A stretch of DNA of 64,000 nucleotides from MGOM01 sp035455265 (GCA_035455265.1 DATIFK010000002.1:1-64000); one strand, 5' to 3'. Positions 27,297-36,935 are shown, numbered from the stretch's first letter. Made by a program: numbers and translations. The notes: a model not told the origin generated them from the sequence alone.

Positions 27297-30200
27297 ATGG
27301 TTGCCAAGGGTCGTTCCTCTCCGTTGAGTTCCCCTCGCCGCGGCGAAAGCGATTCGATATGGGCGAATACCTTGCGCGCCTCTGCGGGCGTCGCCAGCCG
27401 CGCCGCCAGCGAGCAGGACGTGCTACGGGCTGTGACCGAGGAACTGCGCCGTCTGAAGATGCGCGGTTCCGTCATGCTCTTCCGCCCCGACGGGAAGCTC
27501 GAGGTCCGCACTTCGGCCATCAGCCAGGCCCTCACCTTCACCCTCCAGCGCCTCAGCGGGCTGAACATCATCGGGCACGCCTTCAACTCCGATGAGGTCG
27601 ATCTGATCCGCGAGGCCCTCCAGAGCGGTCAGCCGTGTTTCGCGCCGTCGTCGTCGAATCTGGTGCGGCAAATCACCCCGCCGCCTTTCCGTACCCTGGT
27701 GCCTCGGCTCCTCAACATGCTGGGCGATCAGCCCGTGCTGGCGGCGCCGTTGCGCCTGGGCGACCAGGCCATCGGCGTCGTGACCCTCACCGCCCGCTGG
27801 CTAACCGTCGATGACGGTCCGATGCTGGCGGCGTTGGCGGATCACATCGCCATCGCCCTCGGCCACGTTCGAAGCAAGGTGGAGATCAGCCACGCGCTCG
27901 AACGCGAGCACCTGCTCAACCAGGTGGCCGAAACCGTCTCGAGCGCCCTGGAACTGCCGGAGGTCCTGCAGCGCGTGACGCGGCTGGCCGCCGAGATGAC
28001 GGGCGCCGATTTCGCCGCCATCAGTCTGCTCGAACCGTCCGGCGATGGCCTCAGCCAGCCGTACCTCTACGGACTGCCGGACGATCCCCACCTCAAGCCG
28101 ACGCGCGGCCAGGGGGTTGTCTGGCGGGTGATCGAGCAGCGGCAGCCGATTCGCATCGACGACTACCCTTCCGACCCGGAGGCGATGGCCTCCTGGGTGC
28201 GCGCCGGGGCATCAGCCTTCCTCGGACTGCCGCTGCGCGACGGGGACCAGGTGATCGGCGCCATGGGATTGTTCACCGTCCGCAAAGGCAAACCCTTCAG
28301 CCCCGAGCGGGTCGCCATTGCCGAGGGCATCGGGCGCATGGCGTCCATCGCCGTCCGCAATGCTCGGCTGTACGCCGAGGCCAGCCGCCGCGCCGAAGAG
28401 GCCCAGGCGCTGATCCGGACGGCGCGTTCGATCACCGCCTCGCTCGACCTGGTCACCGTGCTGAGCATGATCGCCGACCAGGCCCGCGAGTTGCTCCACG
28501 CCGACGGCAGCCGCATCCACTTGCTCGACCAGGAACGCGGCGTGCTGCGGTGTCTGGTCGCCCTTGACACGCACGCCGAGGCCCTGCTGTCGCTCGAACT
28601 CCCGCTCGGCACGGGGCTGGTAGGCTGGGTCGTCACCAACGGCATGCCCCTGATGAGCAACGATCCGACGGCCGACCCGCGCAGCCTGCAGGTGCCGGGG
28701 ACGCCTCAAGACGAGCCGGAGTGCATTGTGATGGCGCCGCTCATCGTCCGGCAGCGGACGATGGGAGCGATGGTGGTCATCCGCGACGGTCGCGACCGTC
28801 CCTTCCATCCGTCGGATCTTGACCTGCTGACGGCGCTGGCGGCGCAGGCCGCCGTCGCCATCGAGAACGCTCACCTCTTCGGCCAGATTCAAGCTCAGGC
28901 CGCCCGCCTCGAATCAGAGGTGGCCCAGCGCACCCACGACTTGGCCCTCTCCGAAGCCCGCTACCGTTCGTTGGTCGAGACCTCGATCGCGGCGATCGCC
29001 CAGCTCGACCAGCAGAGCGTGGTGACCTACGCCAACCAGGCCTTCGCCGTGTTGATGGAGCGACCGGTCGAGCAGCTCGTCGGCCGGCGCATGGCGGACC
29101 TGCTGCCGAGCGAGTCCGCCGACCAGACGATGAACCTGATCACGCAGCGCCTGCGCGGGCAGGCGCCTCCGGCCGAAGTCATCGAGGTCGACTTCGCCGG
29201 GCCATCCGGCCGGCGCCTTCCGGTCCTGATGGGCTTGAGGGTGATCTACGACGAGCAGAGGACCTCCCAGGGCGTGACCGTGTTGGTCCTGGACATCTCG
29301 GATCGGCGCGCCCTTGAGGAGGCGCTGCGCGCCGAGCGCGACCGGCTGGATGCCATCCTGTTCAACGTTGGAGACGCCGTCGTGGTCACCGACGCCGCCG
29401 GCGTGATCGAATACGTCAATCCGGCGTGGGAGCGGTTGAACGGCTACAGCTCCGAGGAAGCCGTCGGCCATCCGGCAAGCATCCTCAAGAGCGGCCTGCA
29501 CGGCGCGGAGCTCTACGGTGAGCTGTGGTCGACGGTGACCAGCGGCCGCAGCTGGCACGGCGAGATGGTCAACCGGCGCAAGGACGGCAGCACCTACGAC
29601 GTCGCCCTGACGGTCACGCCGCTGCTGGACCCAAGGGGCGCCGTCGTCCACATCGTTGCCGTGCTTTACGACATCAGTGCCCTCAAAGAGGTCGACCGTC
29701 TCAAGACGCAGTTTGTCTCCGACGTCTCCCATGAACTGCGCACACCCCTCACCAACATCCGCCTCTACCTGGACCTGCTGCGGACGACCTCCGACCGAAT
29801 GAAGGTCGAGCGCTACCTCGACACCCTCTCGCGCGAGAGCGACCGCCTGGCGCATCTGATCGACGATCTGCTGTCTCTGTCACGGCTCGATTCAGGTTCC
29901 ACCGTCCCGAACATGCAACCGGTGGACATCAACCGGCTGCTGCGCTCGCTGGTCGACGACCGCCGCAACCTGGCCGCCAGCCGCGGCCTGGAGCTCCATC
30001 TGGCCGTCGATCCCGCCCTGCCCCTGGCGATGGGTGACGAGCGGCTGTTGACGCAAGTCTTCACCAACCTGCTGACCAACGCCATCAACTACACCCCCGA
30101 CCATGGCAAGGTTATGCTGCGTACGTATCGGCTCGATGAGGAGAACGCGCTCGGAGTGGCGACCGACGTGGAGGACACCGGCCCCGGCATTCCCGCCGAG

Positions 30201-30416
30201 GAACAGCCTCAGCTGTTCCGGCGATTCTTCCGCGGCCGCGCCGGGCGGACGACCGGCGCGGCGGGCACCGGGCTCGGGTTGGCGATCTGCAAGGAGATCG
30301 TCGACCGGCACGGCGGGCGCATCAGCATGGAGGCTGAGCGCAAGCCTGGAACGGGCGCCCGCTTCACCGTCTGGCTGCCCACCGGCGACGCCAACGGGGG
30401 ATCTTCGGCCGGCTGA
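27297..30416 (+). CDS. Cytosolic hybrid-sensing histidine kinase (3 GAF, 2 PAS, HisKA, HATPase)
   Basis: 1039 residues and no membrane helix. Domains in order are GAF-like (about 35-190), GAF (about 205-355), GAF (about 375-540), PAS (about 555-670), PAS (about 685-800), HisKA with the phospho-His in SDVSHELRTPLTNIRLYL (about residue 812) and HATPase_c (about 915-1030) with N-box NLLTNAINYTPDHGKV and G1/G2 boxes DTGPGIPAEE and GAAGTGLGLAICKEI. The kinase core looks complete. The multiple sensor domains suggest integration of small ligands or redox state. No response regulator is adjacent, so it is an orphan kinase. Confidence 0.92.
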   Translation: MVAKGRSSPLSSPRRGESDSIWANTLRASAGVASRAASEQDVLRAVTEELRRLKMRGSVMLFRPDGKLEVRTSAISQALTFTLQRLSGLNIIGHAFNSDEVDLIREALQSGQPCFAPSSSNLVRQITPPPFRTLVPRLLNMLGDQPVLAAPLRLGDQAIGVVTLTARWLTVDDGPMLAALADHIAIALGHVRSKVEISHALEREHLLNQVAETVSSALELPEVLQRVTRLAAEMTGADFAAISLLEPSGDGLSQPYLYGLPDDPHLKPTRGQGVVWRVIEQRQPIRIDDYPSDPEAMASWVRAGASAFLGLPLRDGDQVIGAMGLFTVRKGKPFSPERVAIAEGIGRMASIAVRNARLYAEASRRAEEAQALIRTARSITASLDLVTVLSMIADQARELLHADGSRIHLLDQERGVLRCLVALDTHAEALLSLELPLGTGLVGWVVTNGMPLMSNDPTADPRSLQVPGTPQDEPECIVMAPLIVRQRTMGAMVVIRDGRDRPFHPSDLDLLTALAAQAAVAIENAHLFGQIQAQAARLESEVAQRTHDLALSEARYRSLVETSIAAIAQLDQQSVVTYANQAFAVLMERPVEQLVGRRMADLLPSESADQTMNLITQRLRGQAPPAEVIEVDFAGPSGRRLPVLMGLRVIYDEQRTSQGVTVLVLDISDRRALEEALRAERDRLDAILFNVGDAVVVTDAAGVIEYVNPAWERLNGYSSEEAVGHPASILKSGLHGAELYGELWSTVTSGRSWHGEMVNRRKDGSTYDVALTVTPLLDPRGAVVHIVAVLYDISALKEVDRLKTQFVSDVSHELRTPLTNIRLYLDLLRTTSDRMKVERYLDTLSRESDRLAHLIDDLLSLSRLDSGSTVPNMQPVDINRLLRSLVDDRRNLAASRGLELHLAVDPALPLAMGDERLLTQVFTNLLTNAINYTPDHGKVMLRTYRLDEENALGVATDVEDTGPGIPAEEQPQLFRRFFRGRAGRTTGAAGTGLGLAICKEIVDRHGGRISMEAERKPGTGARFTVWLPTGDANGGSSAG

Positions 30417-30457
30417 ACGCTTCTTTCGACCGCCATCAGATTCCCGTCACAAAACCT

Positions 30458-30522
30458 TAGGGGAGAAGCATCGCCTGAGAGTCCCACGGCTCGAGACCGA
30501 TGTGGGCGATGCTTCGCCCCTA
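30458..30522. repeat. Palindrome of the TAGGGGC family
   Basis: TAGGGGAGAAGCATCGCC (30458-30475) and GGCGATGCTTCGCCCCTA (30505-30522) pair at 17 of 18 positions across a 29-nt loop. It sits between convergent genes, where it could terminate both. Confidence 0.7.
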
Positions 30523-30536
30523 CACCTTCCGTCGCT

Positions 30537-31553
30537 CTACGGCCCCGTTGGGCGCAGCCCTGCGGCCGCCTCCTGCTCCGCCAGCAGCGTCTCACGCCAG
30601 GCCTGATCCGCCGGGCGAAACCGGAGGCCAAGCTCTGTCTCGGCCTTCTTCGAAGAATACTGAAACGATACGTAACCGCTGCGAACGACCTCGGTCGAAA
30701 TGAAGGCGGGCTGGCCGAAGAGGCGCAGCAGCGGCCCCAACAGGAACCCCTGGCCCAGCGCCAATGGCCTCGGCATCCACAACCCCACGGGCCTTCGCCC
30801 GAGGGTCGCCTCCCACACGCCCATCAGTTGGCGCAGCGACAGGATATGGCCGGCGAGGAAGTACGTCTCCCCGACGTGGCCGCGCTTGGCCAGGGAGGCC
30901 AGGCCGTCGGCGACGTCCTCCACGTGGGCGAAGGTGAACGTCCCCTCCGGCGCCCAGGCGATGGGAGGCATGCGCCGGCGCACGTACAAACGCGCCATGA
31001 CGCCAAAGGCCGAGTGGTCGCCCGGGCCGATGACCTGAGCCGGGCAGGCGACGATCACGTCTTCGCCGGCGGCCTGGTGCCGTAGCGCCAACCGGTGGGC
31101 CTCCGTCTTCGTCTTTTCGTAGATCGAAAGCTCGGGGCTGCGCCGCTCGAACGATTCGTCGGCGATGGTCCCGCCCGTGTCCCCCAGGGCGGTCGTCGTC
31201 GAGATGTAGATCGTGCGCCGGACGCCGGCCTCGGCCGCCAGCGTCAGCGCGTGCTCGGTACCTTCGACATTGACGGCTCGCATGGCGCGGTGAAGGCGGC
31301 GTGGCACACCCAGTTCGTACCAGCCGGCTACGTGGAAGAACACATCCGGCCGGGCGACCTCGAGGGCGGCCTTGACGCTCTCGCGGGCCGTCACGTCTCC
31401 CAGCAGCAACCGCACCCCTTGGGCCGCCAGGCGCCTCGCCGCAGGGCTGTCCGGCCGGCGGGTCACGACGTACGTCTCCCAGCGGCGCGCCAAGGCCTTG
31501 TCCGTCAGGCTCCGCCCGATGAATCCGGTGCCGCCGCTGATCAGCACTCGCAT
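30537..31553 (-). CDS. NAD-dependent epimerase/dehydratase (extended SDR)
   Basis: 338 residues. NAD-binding motif SGGTGFIGRSL at the N-terminus, DVFFHVAGWYELG block, catalytic pair in YEKTKTEAH, and a CPAQVIGPGDHSAFG substrate loop. It is a more distant relative of the two other SDR genes in the window (YEKTK instead of YGYAK). Substrate unknown; the type resembles HpnA-like proteins and dihydroflavonol reductases. It faces the kinase gene convergently. No clear promoter was seen upstream. Confidence 0.85.
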   Translation of the reverse strand: MRVLISGGTGFIGRSLTDKALARRWETYVVTRRPDSPAARRLAAQGVRLLLGDVTARESVKAALEVARPDVFFHVAGWYELGVPRRLHRAMRAVNVEGTEHALTLAAEAGVRRTIYISTTTALGDTGGTIADESFERRSPELSIYEKTKTEAHRLALRHQAAGEDVIVACPAQVIGPGDHSAFGVMARLYVRRRMPPIAWAPEGTFTFAHVEDVADGLASLAKRGHVGETYFLAGHILSLRQLMGVWEATLGRRPVGLWMPRPLALGQGFLLGPLLRLFGQPAFISTEVVRSGYVSFQYSSKKAETELGLRFRPADQAWRETLLAEQEAAAGLRPTGP

Positions 31554-31883
31554 ACGGCGGCCTTCACTTCGGATCTTAGGGAGAGTCCTCCTCGACCCCC
31601 ACCCCTCACCCTCGCGGAGCAGCCTGGAAGGCCTCCCCCGGACGGGTCAAGCCTCCCCTGGACGAGCCGATTCCGGGGGAGGGGAAGAGTTTTGAAGGAG
31701 GCGGGGAGCCTTCGGCTCCCCGCCTCCTTTGGATGCTCCCCCTCTCCACCACGGAATACTCTGTCGACGGTCGTTTCCCGGCGGAGAGGCCCACAGGGCT
31801 GCTTCGCGAGGGGCAGGGGGAGAGGTGGGAACCTTCTCTCATGGGATGAGCGCAAGGATCTCTTCATGAATCCATCCATGACA
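31554..31883. other. 330-nt gene-free gap with GC-rich inverted repeats
   Basis: No coding region is supported. The gap contains a strong hairpin at 31695-31729. Flanking segments are partly complementary: CCCTCGCGGAGCAGCC (about 31610-31625) and GGGCTGCTTCGCGAGGGG (about 31797-31814). The layout looks like a palindromic intergenic element. Confidence 0.6.
31695..31729. terminator. Strong bidirectional hairpin after sbcC
   Basis: AAGGAGGCGGGGAGCC-TTC-GGCTCCCCGCCTCCTT: a perfect 16-bp stem. It is followed by T on the plus strand and by TTCAAAAC on the minus strand. It lies 155 nt after the sbcC stop and could end that operon. Confidence 0.5.
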
Positions 31884-33977
31884 CTAGCTCAGGTTGTAGA
31901 CCGAGCCTTCCGCCGTCTTGCGGATCTCGATCCGCACGGGGAAGGCATCCTTCAATTCGTCGATGTGGGTGATGACCAGGATGCGGTCGAAGTCGTCCTG
32001 GATGCTGTTGATCGTCGCCACGAGCTGCTCCCGGCCGCGGGTGTCCTGCGAACCGAAACCCTCATCGATGAACAGGCAGCGCAGCTGTGCGCCCGCCCGG
32101 CGGGCCAACAGCCGCGACAAAGCAATGCGGACGGCGAAGTCGATGCGGAAGGCCTCACCGCCGGAGTACAGCTCGTAAGCGCGCGTGCCCAGCTCATCCG
32201 AGATCAGGATATCCAACGCCTCGCGCAGCTCACCTTCCTTGCTTTCGCGCTGGGTTTCGATGCGCACGTGCATGCGTCCGTCGGTCATGCGTCCCAGCAA
32301 CTCGTTGGCGGCCCGCTCCAATTCAGGGACGACGGTCTCGATGACCATGGCCGGAACGCCGCGCTTGCCGAACGCTTGCCGAAGGTCCTCGAATAGACCG
32401 CGCTCCAGGTCGAGGCGCTGGCGCTCGGCCAGACGGGTCTCGCGCTGCTTGCCAAAGGCCTCGAGGGCATGCAATTGCTGGCGGGCCCCGCCGACGCGTT
32501 CGTCGGCCAGGCGCTTCTCCAGGCGCAGGCGGTCGAGGTCGGCTTGGGTCAATGACGCGGCGTGCAAGCGCGCTTCGCTCTCGTCGGCGCGCCGTTCCAG
32601 GTCGGCGCGGGCCGCCTGGTCCGCCACAGCATCCTGCTCCCAACGCGCCAGCCGCGCTTCCAGGGCGCGCGCCCGTTCCCCCGCCGCCTCGGCGTGCTGC
32701 CAGGCGGCCTCCAGCTCGCCGCGGCGCTTCTCCAGGCCGGGCCGCTCGCGCAGGCGCGCCTGCAAGCCGGCCTGCTGCCGCTCGAGATCCACGGCACGCG
32801 ATTCGATCTCCCGCAACTGAGCCTGGTGGACCCGGTAGGCCTCTCGTCGCGCCTCGAGATCGGACTGAATCTCGTCGACGAGGCGGTGGCGGTGGTCTTC
32901 CGTGAGAGTCTGACCGCAGGTGGGGCACGTCGGGGATTGCGACGCCTGGAGGACACTCAAGCGATTCTTGAGCGGGTCGCTTTCCGCCACCATGGCCTGG
33001 TTCAAGCCCTTCAGGTGCGCCGCTCCGGTACGAGCCTCGCCGAGTGATGCGGTGACCTGCTCCAGCTCGGTATCGATCGTCCCGAAGACTTCGAGCGCGC
33101 GGCGGACCTCCGTCAGCGCCGCCTCGAGAGCCACGCGGTCGGCCTGAGCCTGAACGGCAGCCAACTCCTGCGCCGCCTCGGCTCGCTCGCGCTCGGCCGT
33201 GACGATCCGCCGGGTGAGGTCATCGATCTGGCGCTGCAGGGAGACCAGCTCGGTGCGCGTCTGCTCCAGATCGGCCCACTGGCGCTCGGCCTGATCGAGC
33301 CGCGCCGCGGTCGAATCGGCCTCCGCCTGGGCCGCCTCGAGGATCGCCCGATATTCCGGCTCCCGCCGCAGCTCGGCTTCGACCTCTTGCAGCCATCCTT
33401 CCAGGCGCTGAATGGCGGCGCGCGTTTCTCCGATGCGGTCGCGGGCGCGCTGCTCGAAGACATCCCAGCGCTCCAGGCCGAGGATCTTGCCCAACACCTG
33501 CTTGCGTTCGGCGGGCGTCTTGCGGGTGAACTCATCGGCGTGACCCTGCACCAGCAGGGCCGAGTTGACGAAGGTCTCATAGTCGAGGCGCAGCAACTCG
33601 TCGATCGCCTGCTGCGTCTCGCGCACGCCGCCTTCCGACAGCCCGCGCCAGCTCTGCACACTGGCGTCCCAGCCCTGGAACTCCAGCAGGCTGGCGCCGC
33701 GGCCGCCGGCCTTGCGCTGGCGCAGCACGCGATAGCGGCCGCCGCTCTGGTCGAACGTCAGGGCCACGCGCATCTCGGTCTCGCCCTGGTGAATCAGGTC
33801 ATCGGCGCTGTTGCTGCGCGCCTTGCCCCACAACGCCCAGGTGATGGCATCGAAGATGGACGACTTGCCGGATCCGTTGGGGCCGGCCAGGCAGGCGATG
33901 TGGATTCCATCGAGGCTGAGCGGACCGGGATGCCGGTAGGGAAGGAAGTTCTCGATGTCGAGCTCGACGGGGATCAT
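31884..33977 (-). CDS. sbcC: SbcC/Rad50-type DNA repair ATPase
   Basis: 697 residues, short for SbcC (often over 1000), because the coiled-coil arms are brief. With SbcD it forms the complex that opens and trims DNA ends and hairpins. Walker A GPNGSGKSSIFDAITWALWG is at residues 33-52. The coiled coil is interrupted at about residue 350 by a zinc hook CPTCGQTL. The signature is LYSGGEAFRIDFAVRIALS and Walker B is CLFIDEGFGSQD, near the C-terminus. It starts inside the stop of sbcD (ATGA overlap). It is the last gene of a five-gene minus-strand operon. Confidence 0.9.
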   Translation of the reverse strand: MIPVELDIENFLPYRHPGPLSLDGIHIACLAGPNGSGKSSIFDAITWALWGKARSNSADDLIHQGETEMRVALTFDQSGGRYRVLRQRKAGGRGASLLEFQGWDASVQSWRGLSEGGVRETQQAIDELLRLDYETFVNSALLVQGHADEFTRKTPAERKQVLGKILGLERWDVFEQRARDRIGETRAAIQRLEGWLQEVEAELRREPEYRAILEAAQAEADSTAARLDQAERQWADLEQTRTELVSLQRQIDDLTRRIVTAERERAEAAQELAAVQAQADRVALEAALTEVRRALEVFGTIDTELEQVTASLGEARTGAAHLKGLNQAMVAESDPLKNRLSVLQASQSPTCPTCGQTLTEDHRHRLVDEIQSDLEARREAYRVHQAQLREIESRAVDLERQQAGLQARLRERPGLEKRRGELEAAWQHAEAAGERARALEARLARWEQDAVADQAARADLERRADESEARLHAASLTQADLDRLRLEKRLADERVGGARQQLHALEAFGKQRETRLAERQRLDLERGLFEDLRQAFGKRGVPAMVIETVVPELERAANELLGRMTDGRMHVRIETQRESKEGELREALDILISDELGTRAYELYSGGEAFRIDFAVRIALSRLLARRAGAQLRCLFIDEGFGSQDTRGREQLVATINSIQDDFDRILVITHIDELKDAFPVRIEIRKTAEGSVYNLS

Positions 33978-35230
33978 CGCCGCGCACCCGGCCTCGTCGC
34001 CGACTCGGACGGAGTCTCGGCCAGCAGGTCGGCCGCCCGGGCCATCAGTTCCTTCAGGCGCGGCTCCGACTCGCCGCGCAGGCGGAAGTACTGCTCGACC
34101 AGTTGCAGGGGCGTGAAGGTTTCCAGGGCGGCGTCCCCCAACCGCGCCCGCATCTCGCTCTCGATCTGGCGCACCAGGGAGTGCGTGCTGGCCCCGGACA
34201 GCGCCGCATCGATCTCGCGCTCATGCAGCTGCGCCTGTTGGTCGGCGCGCATCGTCACCAGAAGGCGAACGACCGTGCCCTCCACCGTCTTCGGGTCGAC
34301 GGCCTGCAGCACGGCCGCCGTCGGGTCGTCGGCCTGGCTCACGTCCACGCGAAACGTCCGAAACGGCCGGGCGGCCACCGGCTGAAACGTCCAACTCGTC
34401 TTTCCCCGCTCCAGTTCGATCCAACAGAAGCCCTTGGTCTCGTCCTCCTCCCCGAAGTCGATGCGTTCCAGCGAGCCGCTGTAGACGATCGGCGGGTAGC
34501 CGCCGGGGTTGAGGACCTGGTGCTTGTGGATGTGCCCGAGGGCGACGTAGTCCCAGGCCGCGTCCGTCAGGGTCGAGCTGAACACGGCCACGTCGTTCCC
34601 GAGCATCACCGACCGCTCCGAGCCCAGCCGTGCCTCCGCCACCGACAGGTGGCCCGCCAGCAGCCGCGGCATGGCCTGCTCCCGCGCCGTCTCGGTCAGG
34701 CCGGCGACGATGTCGGCCACCGTTTGGCGCAGGGCGCTCTCCAACTCGTCGATCGTCTTGCCGACATGCTCGTCGCGGGAGAGCAGGCGGTTGCGCATCG
34801 GATAGGGGATCCACGCCAGATAGACGGGACCGCGACGCGTCTCGACGACCCGCCCCCCGGGCTTGTCGCCGACGATCACGTCCGGCACGTCCAGCGCTTG
34901 AAAGATGTCAACGCTGCTGGCCTTGGTGGCGACGCCGGGCATGTCGTGGTTGCCCACCAGCAGCAGCGTCGGCATGTGATCGGCCAGCCGCTTGATGCGC
35001 TGGGCGAACTCGCGTTGCTGCGTGGGCTCGGGGTCGCGGCTCTTGAAGGCGTCTCCGGCGAAGACGGCCAGGTCGCCGTCGTGGGCGATGGCGAAGTCGA
35101 TGACTTCGTCGAGGCGGTCGAGGAAGTCGCGCACGCGGCTGGAGGTGCCCGTGGCGGGGTCCAGCTGTCCGTAGTTCTCCATGCCGACGTGGACGTCGGC
35201 GAAGTGGAGGACGCGTACCGGCTCGGTCAT
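33974..35230 (-). CDS. sbcD: SbcD/Mre11-type exonuclease
   Basis: 418 residues. The five metallophosphoesterase motifs are present in order: DVHVG (residues 12-16), GDAFKSRD, GNHDMPG, a GHLSVAE His and GHIHKHQV. These bind two Mn2+ ions for nuclease activity. The capping region and a C-terminal helical segment that should bind the SbcC coiled-coil base follow. Gene order SbcD-SbcC with a 4-nt overlap is the classic arrangement. It lies 22 nt after the DinB gene. Confidence 0.92.
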   Translation of the reverse strand: MTEPVRVLHFADVHVGMENYGQLDPATGTSSRVRDFLDRLDEVIDFAIAHDGDLAVFAGDAFKSRDPEPTQQREFAQRIKRLADHMPTLLLVGNHDMPGVATKASSVDIFQALDVPDVIVGDKPGGRVVETRRGPVYLAWIPYPMRNRLLSRDEHVGKTIDELESALRQTVADIVAGLTETAREQAMPRLLAGHLSVAEARLGSERSVMLGNDVAVFSSTLTDAAWDYVALGHIHKHQVLNPGGYPPIVYSGSLERIDFGEEDETKGFCWIELERGKTSWTFQPVAARPFRTFRVDVSQADDPTAAVLQAVDPKTVEGTVVRLLVTMRADQQAQLHEREIDAALSGASTHSLVRQIESEMRARLGDAALETFTPLQLVEQYFRLRGESEPRLKELMARAADLLAETPSESATRPGARR

Positions 35231-35252
35231 GGGAGAGTGGACGGGCAGGCGC

Positions 35253-35714
35253 CTATTGGGGCCGGTCGATGGCGGGCCGCTCCATGCCGAGCATGCTCAG
35301 GCACAAGAACAACTCACCGCGATGATGAATGACCTGTTCGAGAACGTGCCACAGGATCCACCCGAGCATGGGCGTTCCATCGTCGGGCACCTGCACAATG
35401 CGATCGAGATCGCCGAGCTCGAGCGTGGCCAGGTAGGCCATGGTCTCCTTGTGAACGCGCTCCAGGTTGGCGCGCAGCGAGGCGACGTTGTCCCCCAGGG
35501 AACGTTCGTCCGGCCAGGCCGGCAGGGCACGGCGGATCACGAATTGGATCCACCCCTCTTCCAGGTTGATGATGTGGCGCAGGATGTCGCCGACCGTCCG
35601 GGGATACTGCTCCGAGGGACGGAACTCCAGCTGGGCGTCCTTCAGCATGGCGACGCCGCGCAACAGATCGCGATGGACCACCGGCCAATGGTCGAAGTAT
35701 TCGGCTAGGTTCAT
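35253..35714 (-). CDS. DinB-like (DUF664/DfsB-type) four-helix protein
   Basis: 153 residues. It has the DinB-like metal-site pattern: a His in the second helix (ILRHIINLEEGW) and two His in the last helices (WHVLEQVIHHRGELFLCLSMLG). Members are thiol-dependent transferases or unknown; despite the family name they are not DNA polymerase IV. Its ATG overlaps the stop of the LOG gene (ATGA), so it is coupled to it. The DNA-repair genes downstream in the same operon are the main functional hint. Confidence 0.8.
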   Translation of the reverse strand: MNLAEYFDHWPVVHRDLLRGVAMLKDAQLEFRPSEQYPRTVGDILRHIINLEEGWIQFVIRRALPAWPDERSLGDNVASLRANLERVHKETMAYLATLELGDLDRIVQVPDDGTPMLGWILWHVLEQVIHHRGELFLCLSMLGMERPAIDRPQ

Positions 35715-36304
35715 TCGTTGGCCTCCACCCGCGTCATCCAGCGTTCCAACCCGGCAGGCGGCTGATAGACCACCAGGTGATCCAGGAGCGCTTCCGGTTC
35801 CTCGGCGTGAACGTACAGGCCCCGGTGTTCGGGATAGATGAAGCCTTCAGCGGCAGCTCGGTCCATCCACTCCAGGAGCGAGTGGAAGTAATCGTTGTGA
35901 TTCAACAACCCGACCGGGCGCGCATGGAGCCCGATCTGCGCCCACGTCAAAACCTCGAACAGCTCTTCCATCGTGCCGAACCCGCCCGGCAGGGCCACAA
36001 AGGCGTCGCTCAGCTCGATCATCATCGCCTTGCGGTCATGCATCGAGTCGACCACGCGCAGCTCCTGGAGGCGGCCGTGGCGGAGCACCGGCGTATCGAA
36101 GAGACGCGGCATGATCCCGATCACCTGTCCCCCATGGTCCAGCACGCCGTCGGCCAGCGCGCCCATCAACCCCGTGCCTCCACCACCGTAAACCAGCGTC
36201 AGCCCTCGCCGCGCCAGGACCGCCCCCATCGAACGGGCGATGTCGAGATACGGCGCAGCGACTCCGTCGCTCGAGCCGCAGAAGACGCACACGCGCTCGA
36301 TCAC
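35711..36304 (-). CDS. LOG-family Rossmann-fold nucleotide phosphoribohydrolase (TIGR00730)
   Basis: 197 residues. The family cleaves the ribose 5-phosphate bond of nucleoside monophosphates (cytokinin-activating LOG and YvdD types). The signature PGGFGTMEELFEVLTW is complete, including the catalytic Glu, and YGGGGTGLMGALADG forms the nucleotide-binding loop. The GTG start overlaps the stop of the HIT gene (GTGA). In bacteria these proteins probably handle damaged or free nucleotides, which fits an operon with HIT and SbcCD. Confidence 0.88.
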   Translation of the reverse strand: MIERVCVFCGSSDGVAAPYLDIARSMGAVLARRGLTLVYGGGGTGLMGALADGVLDHGGQVIGIMPRLFDTPVLRHGRLQELRVVDSMHDRKAMMIELSDAFVALPGGFGTMEELFEVLTWAQIGLHARPVGLLNHNDYFHSLLEWMDRAAAEGFIYPEHRGLYVHAEEPEALLDHLVVYQPPAGLERWMTRVEANE

Positions 36305-36750
36305 GTCCCGACCGCCTCGGCCAGGCTGCGCCGCAGGCGCGCCGCTGCGGCCTCAAGCCCGCCCCGGTCCGGCGTCGGGCGGCTTCCCAGCGGGATGCGC
36401 AGGCCAAATCCATCGCCCAGCGTGCGAGGGATGACGTGCAGGTGGCAGTGGAAGACACTCTGACCGGCGGCCGCCCCGTCGGCGAGGTGTAGGTTGACCC
36501 CATCGACGCGCCGAGCCTCGCTCTGCATCGCCAGCGCCAGACGCCGCGCCACGGAGAACATGCGCGCGCCGCTGTCGGGATCGAGCGCCGCCAGCCCGGA
36601 GGCGTGCCGCTTGGGCACAACCAGGCAGTGGCCTTCGGCCACCGGATGCGAATCCAGGAAGGCCAGCACCAGGTCGTCGTCGTAGACCACGCTGGCCTCC
36701 GCCTGCCCGCGGGCGATGCGGCAGAAGATGCAGCTCTTGGAGTCGTCCAT
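36301..36750 (-). CDS. HIT family nucleotide hydrolase/transferase
   Basis: 149 residues. A Cys pair at the N-terminus (CIFCRIARG) is typical of the HINT/Fhit-like group, and the catalytic His triad is HCHLHVIPR near residue 100. These proteins hydrolyse nucleotide phosphoramidates or dinucleoside polyphosphates. ATG 36750 was chosen because the family N-terminus starts there; an in-frame start 72 nt upstream adds unrelated sequence. It is the first gene of the HIT-LOG-DinB-SbcD-SbcC operon, and a TAAAAT box lies 47 nt upstream. Confidence 0.88.
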   Translation of the reverse strand: MDDSKSCIFCRIARGQAEASVVYDDDLVLAFLDSHPVAEGHCLVVPKRHASGLAALDPDSGARMFSVARRLALAMQSEARRVDGVNLHLADGAAAGQSVFHCHLHVIPRTLGDGFGLRIPLGSRPTPDRGGLEAAAARLRRSLAEAVGT

Positions 36751-36796
36751 CCGGATGAGGGTGAGGCCGGCTGACCGCGCGCCGGCGCGACGAGGG

Positions 36797-36802
36797 ATTT
36801 TA
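36797..36802 (-). promoter_or_regulatory. Putative -10 box (TAAAAT) of the HIT-SbcC operon
   Basis: TAAAAT on the minus strand, 46 nt upstream of the HIT start, next to a heptanucleotide element. Confidence 0.35.
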
Positions 36803-36825
36803 CCATCAGGACACTCACCCAAATG

Positions 36826-36880
36826 GTTTCCAGTCTCCAGTTGCCAGTTTCCAGTGGACTGGGAACTGGAAGCTGGGAAC
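36826..36880. repeat. Heptanucleotide inverted-arm element
   Basis: Left arm TTCCAGT-CTCCAGT-TGCCAGT-TTCCAGT and right arm ACTGGGA-ACTGGAA-GCTGGGA with almost no core. It lies between divergent genes (HIT operon and the 36936 gene). Confidence 0.75.
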
Positions 36881-36935
36881 TTGAACCCAAGGTCGGTGCA
36901 ACGGCCCGTGTTATTCTTCGTGCCCGAGCAGATCC

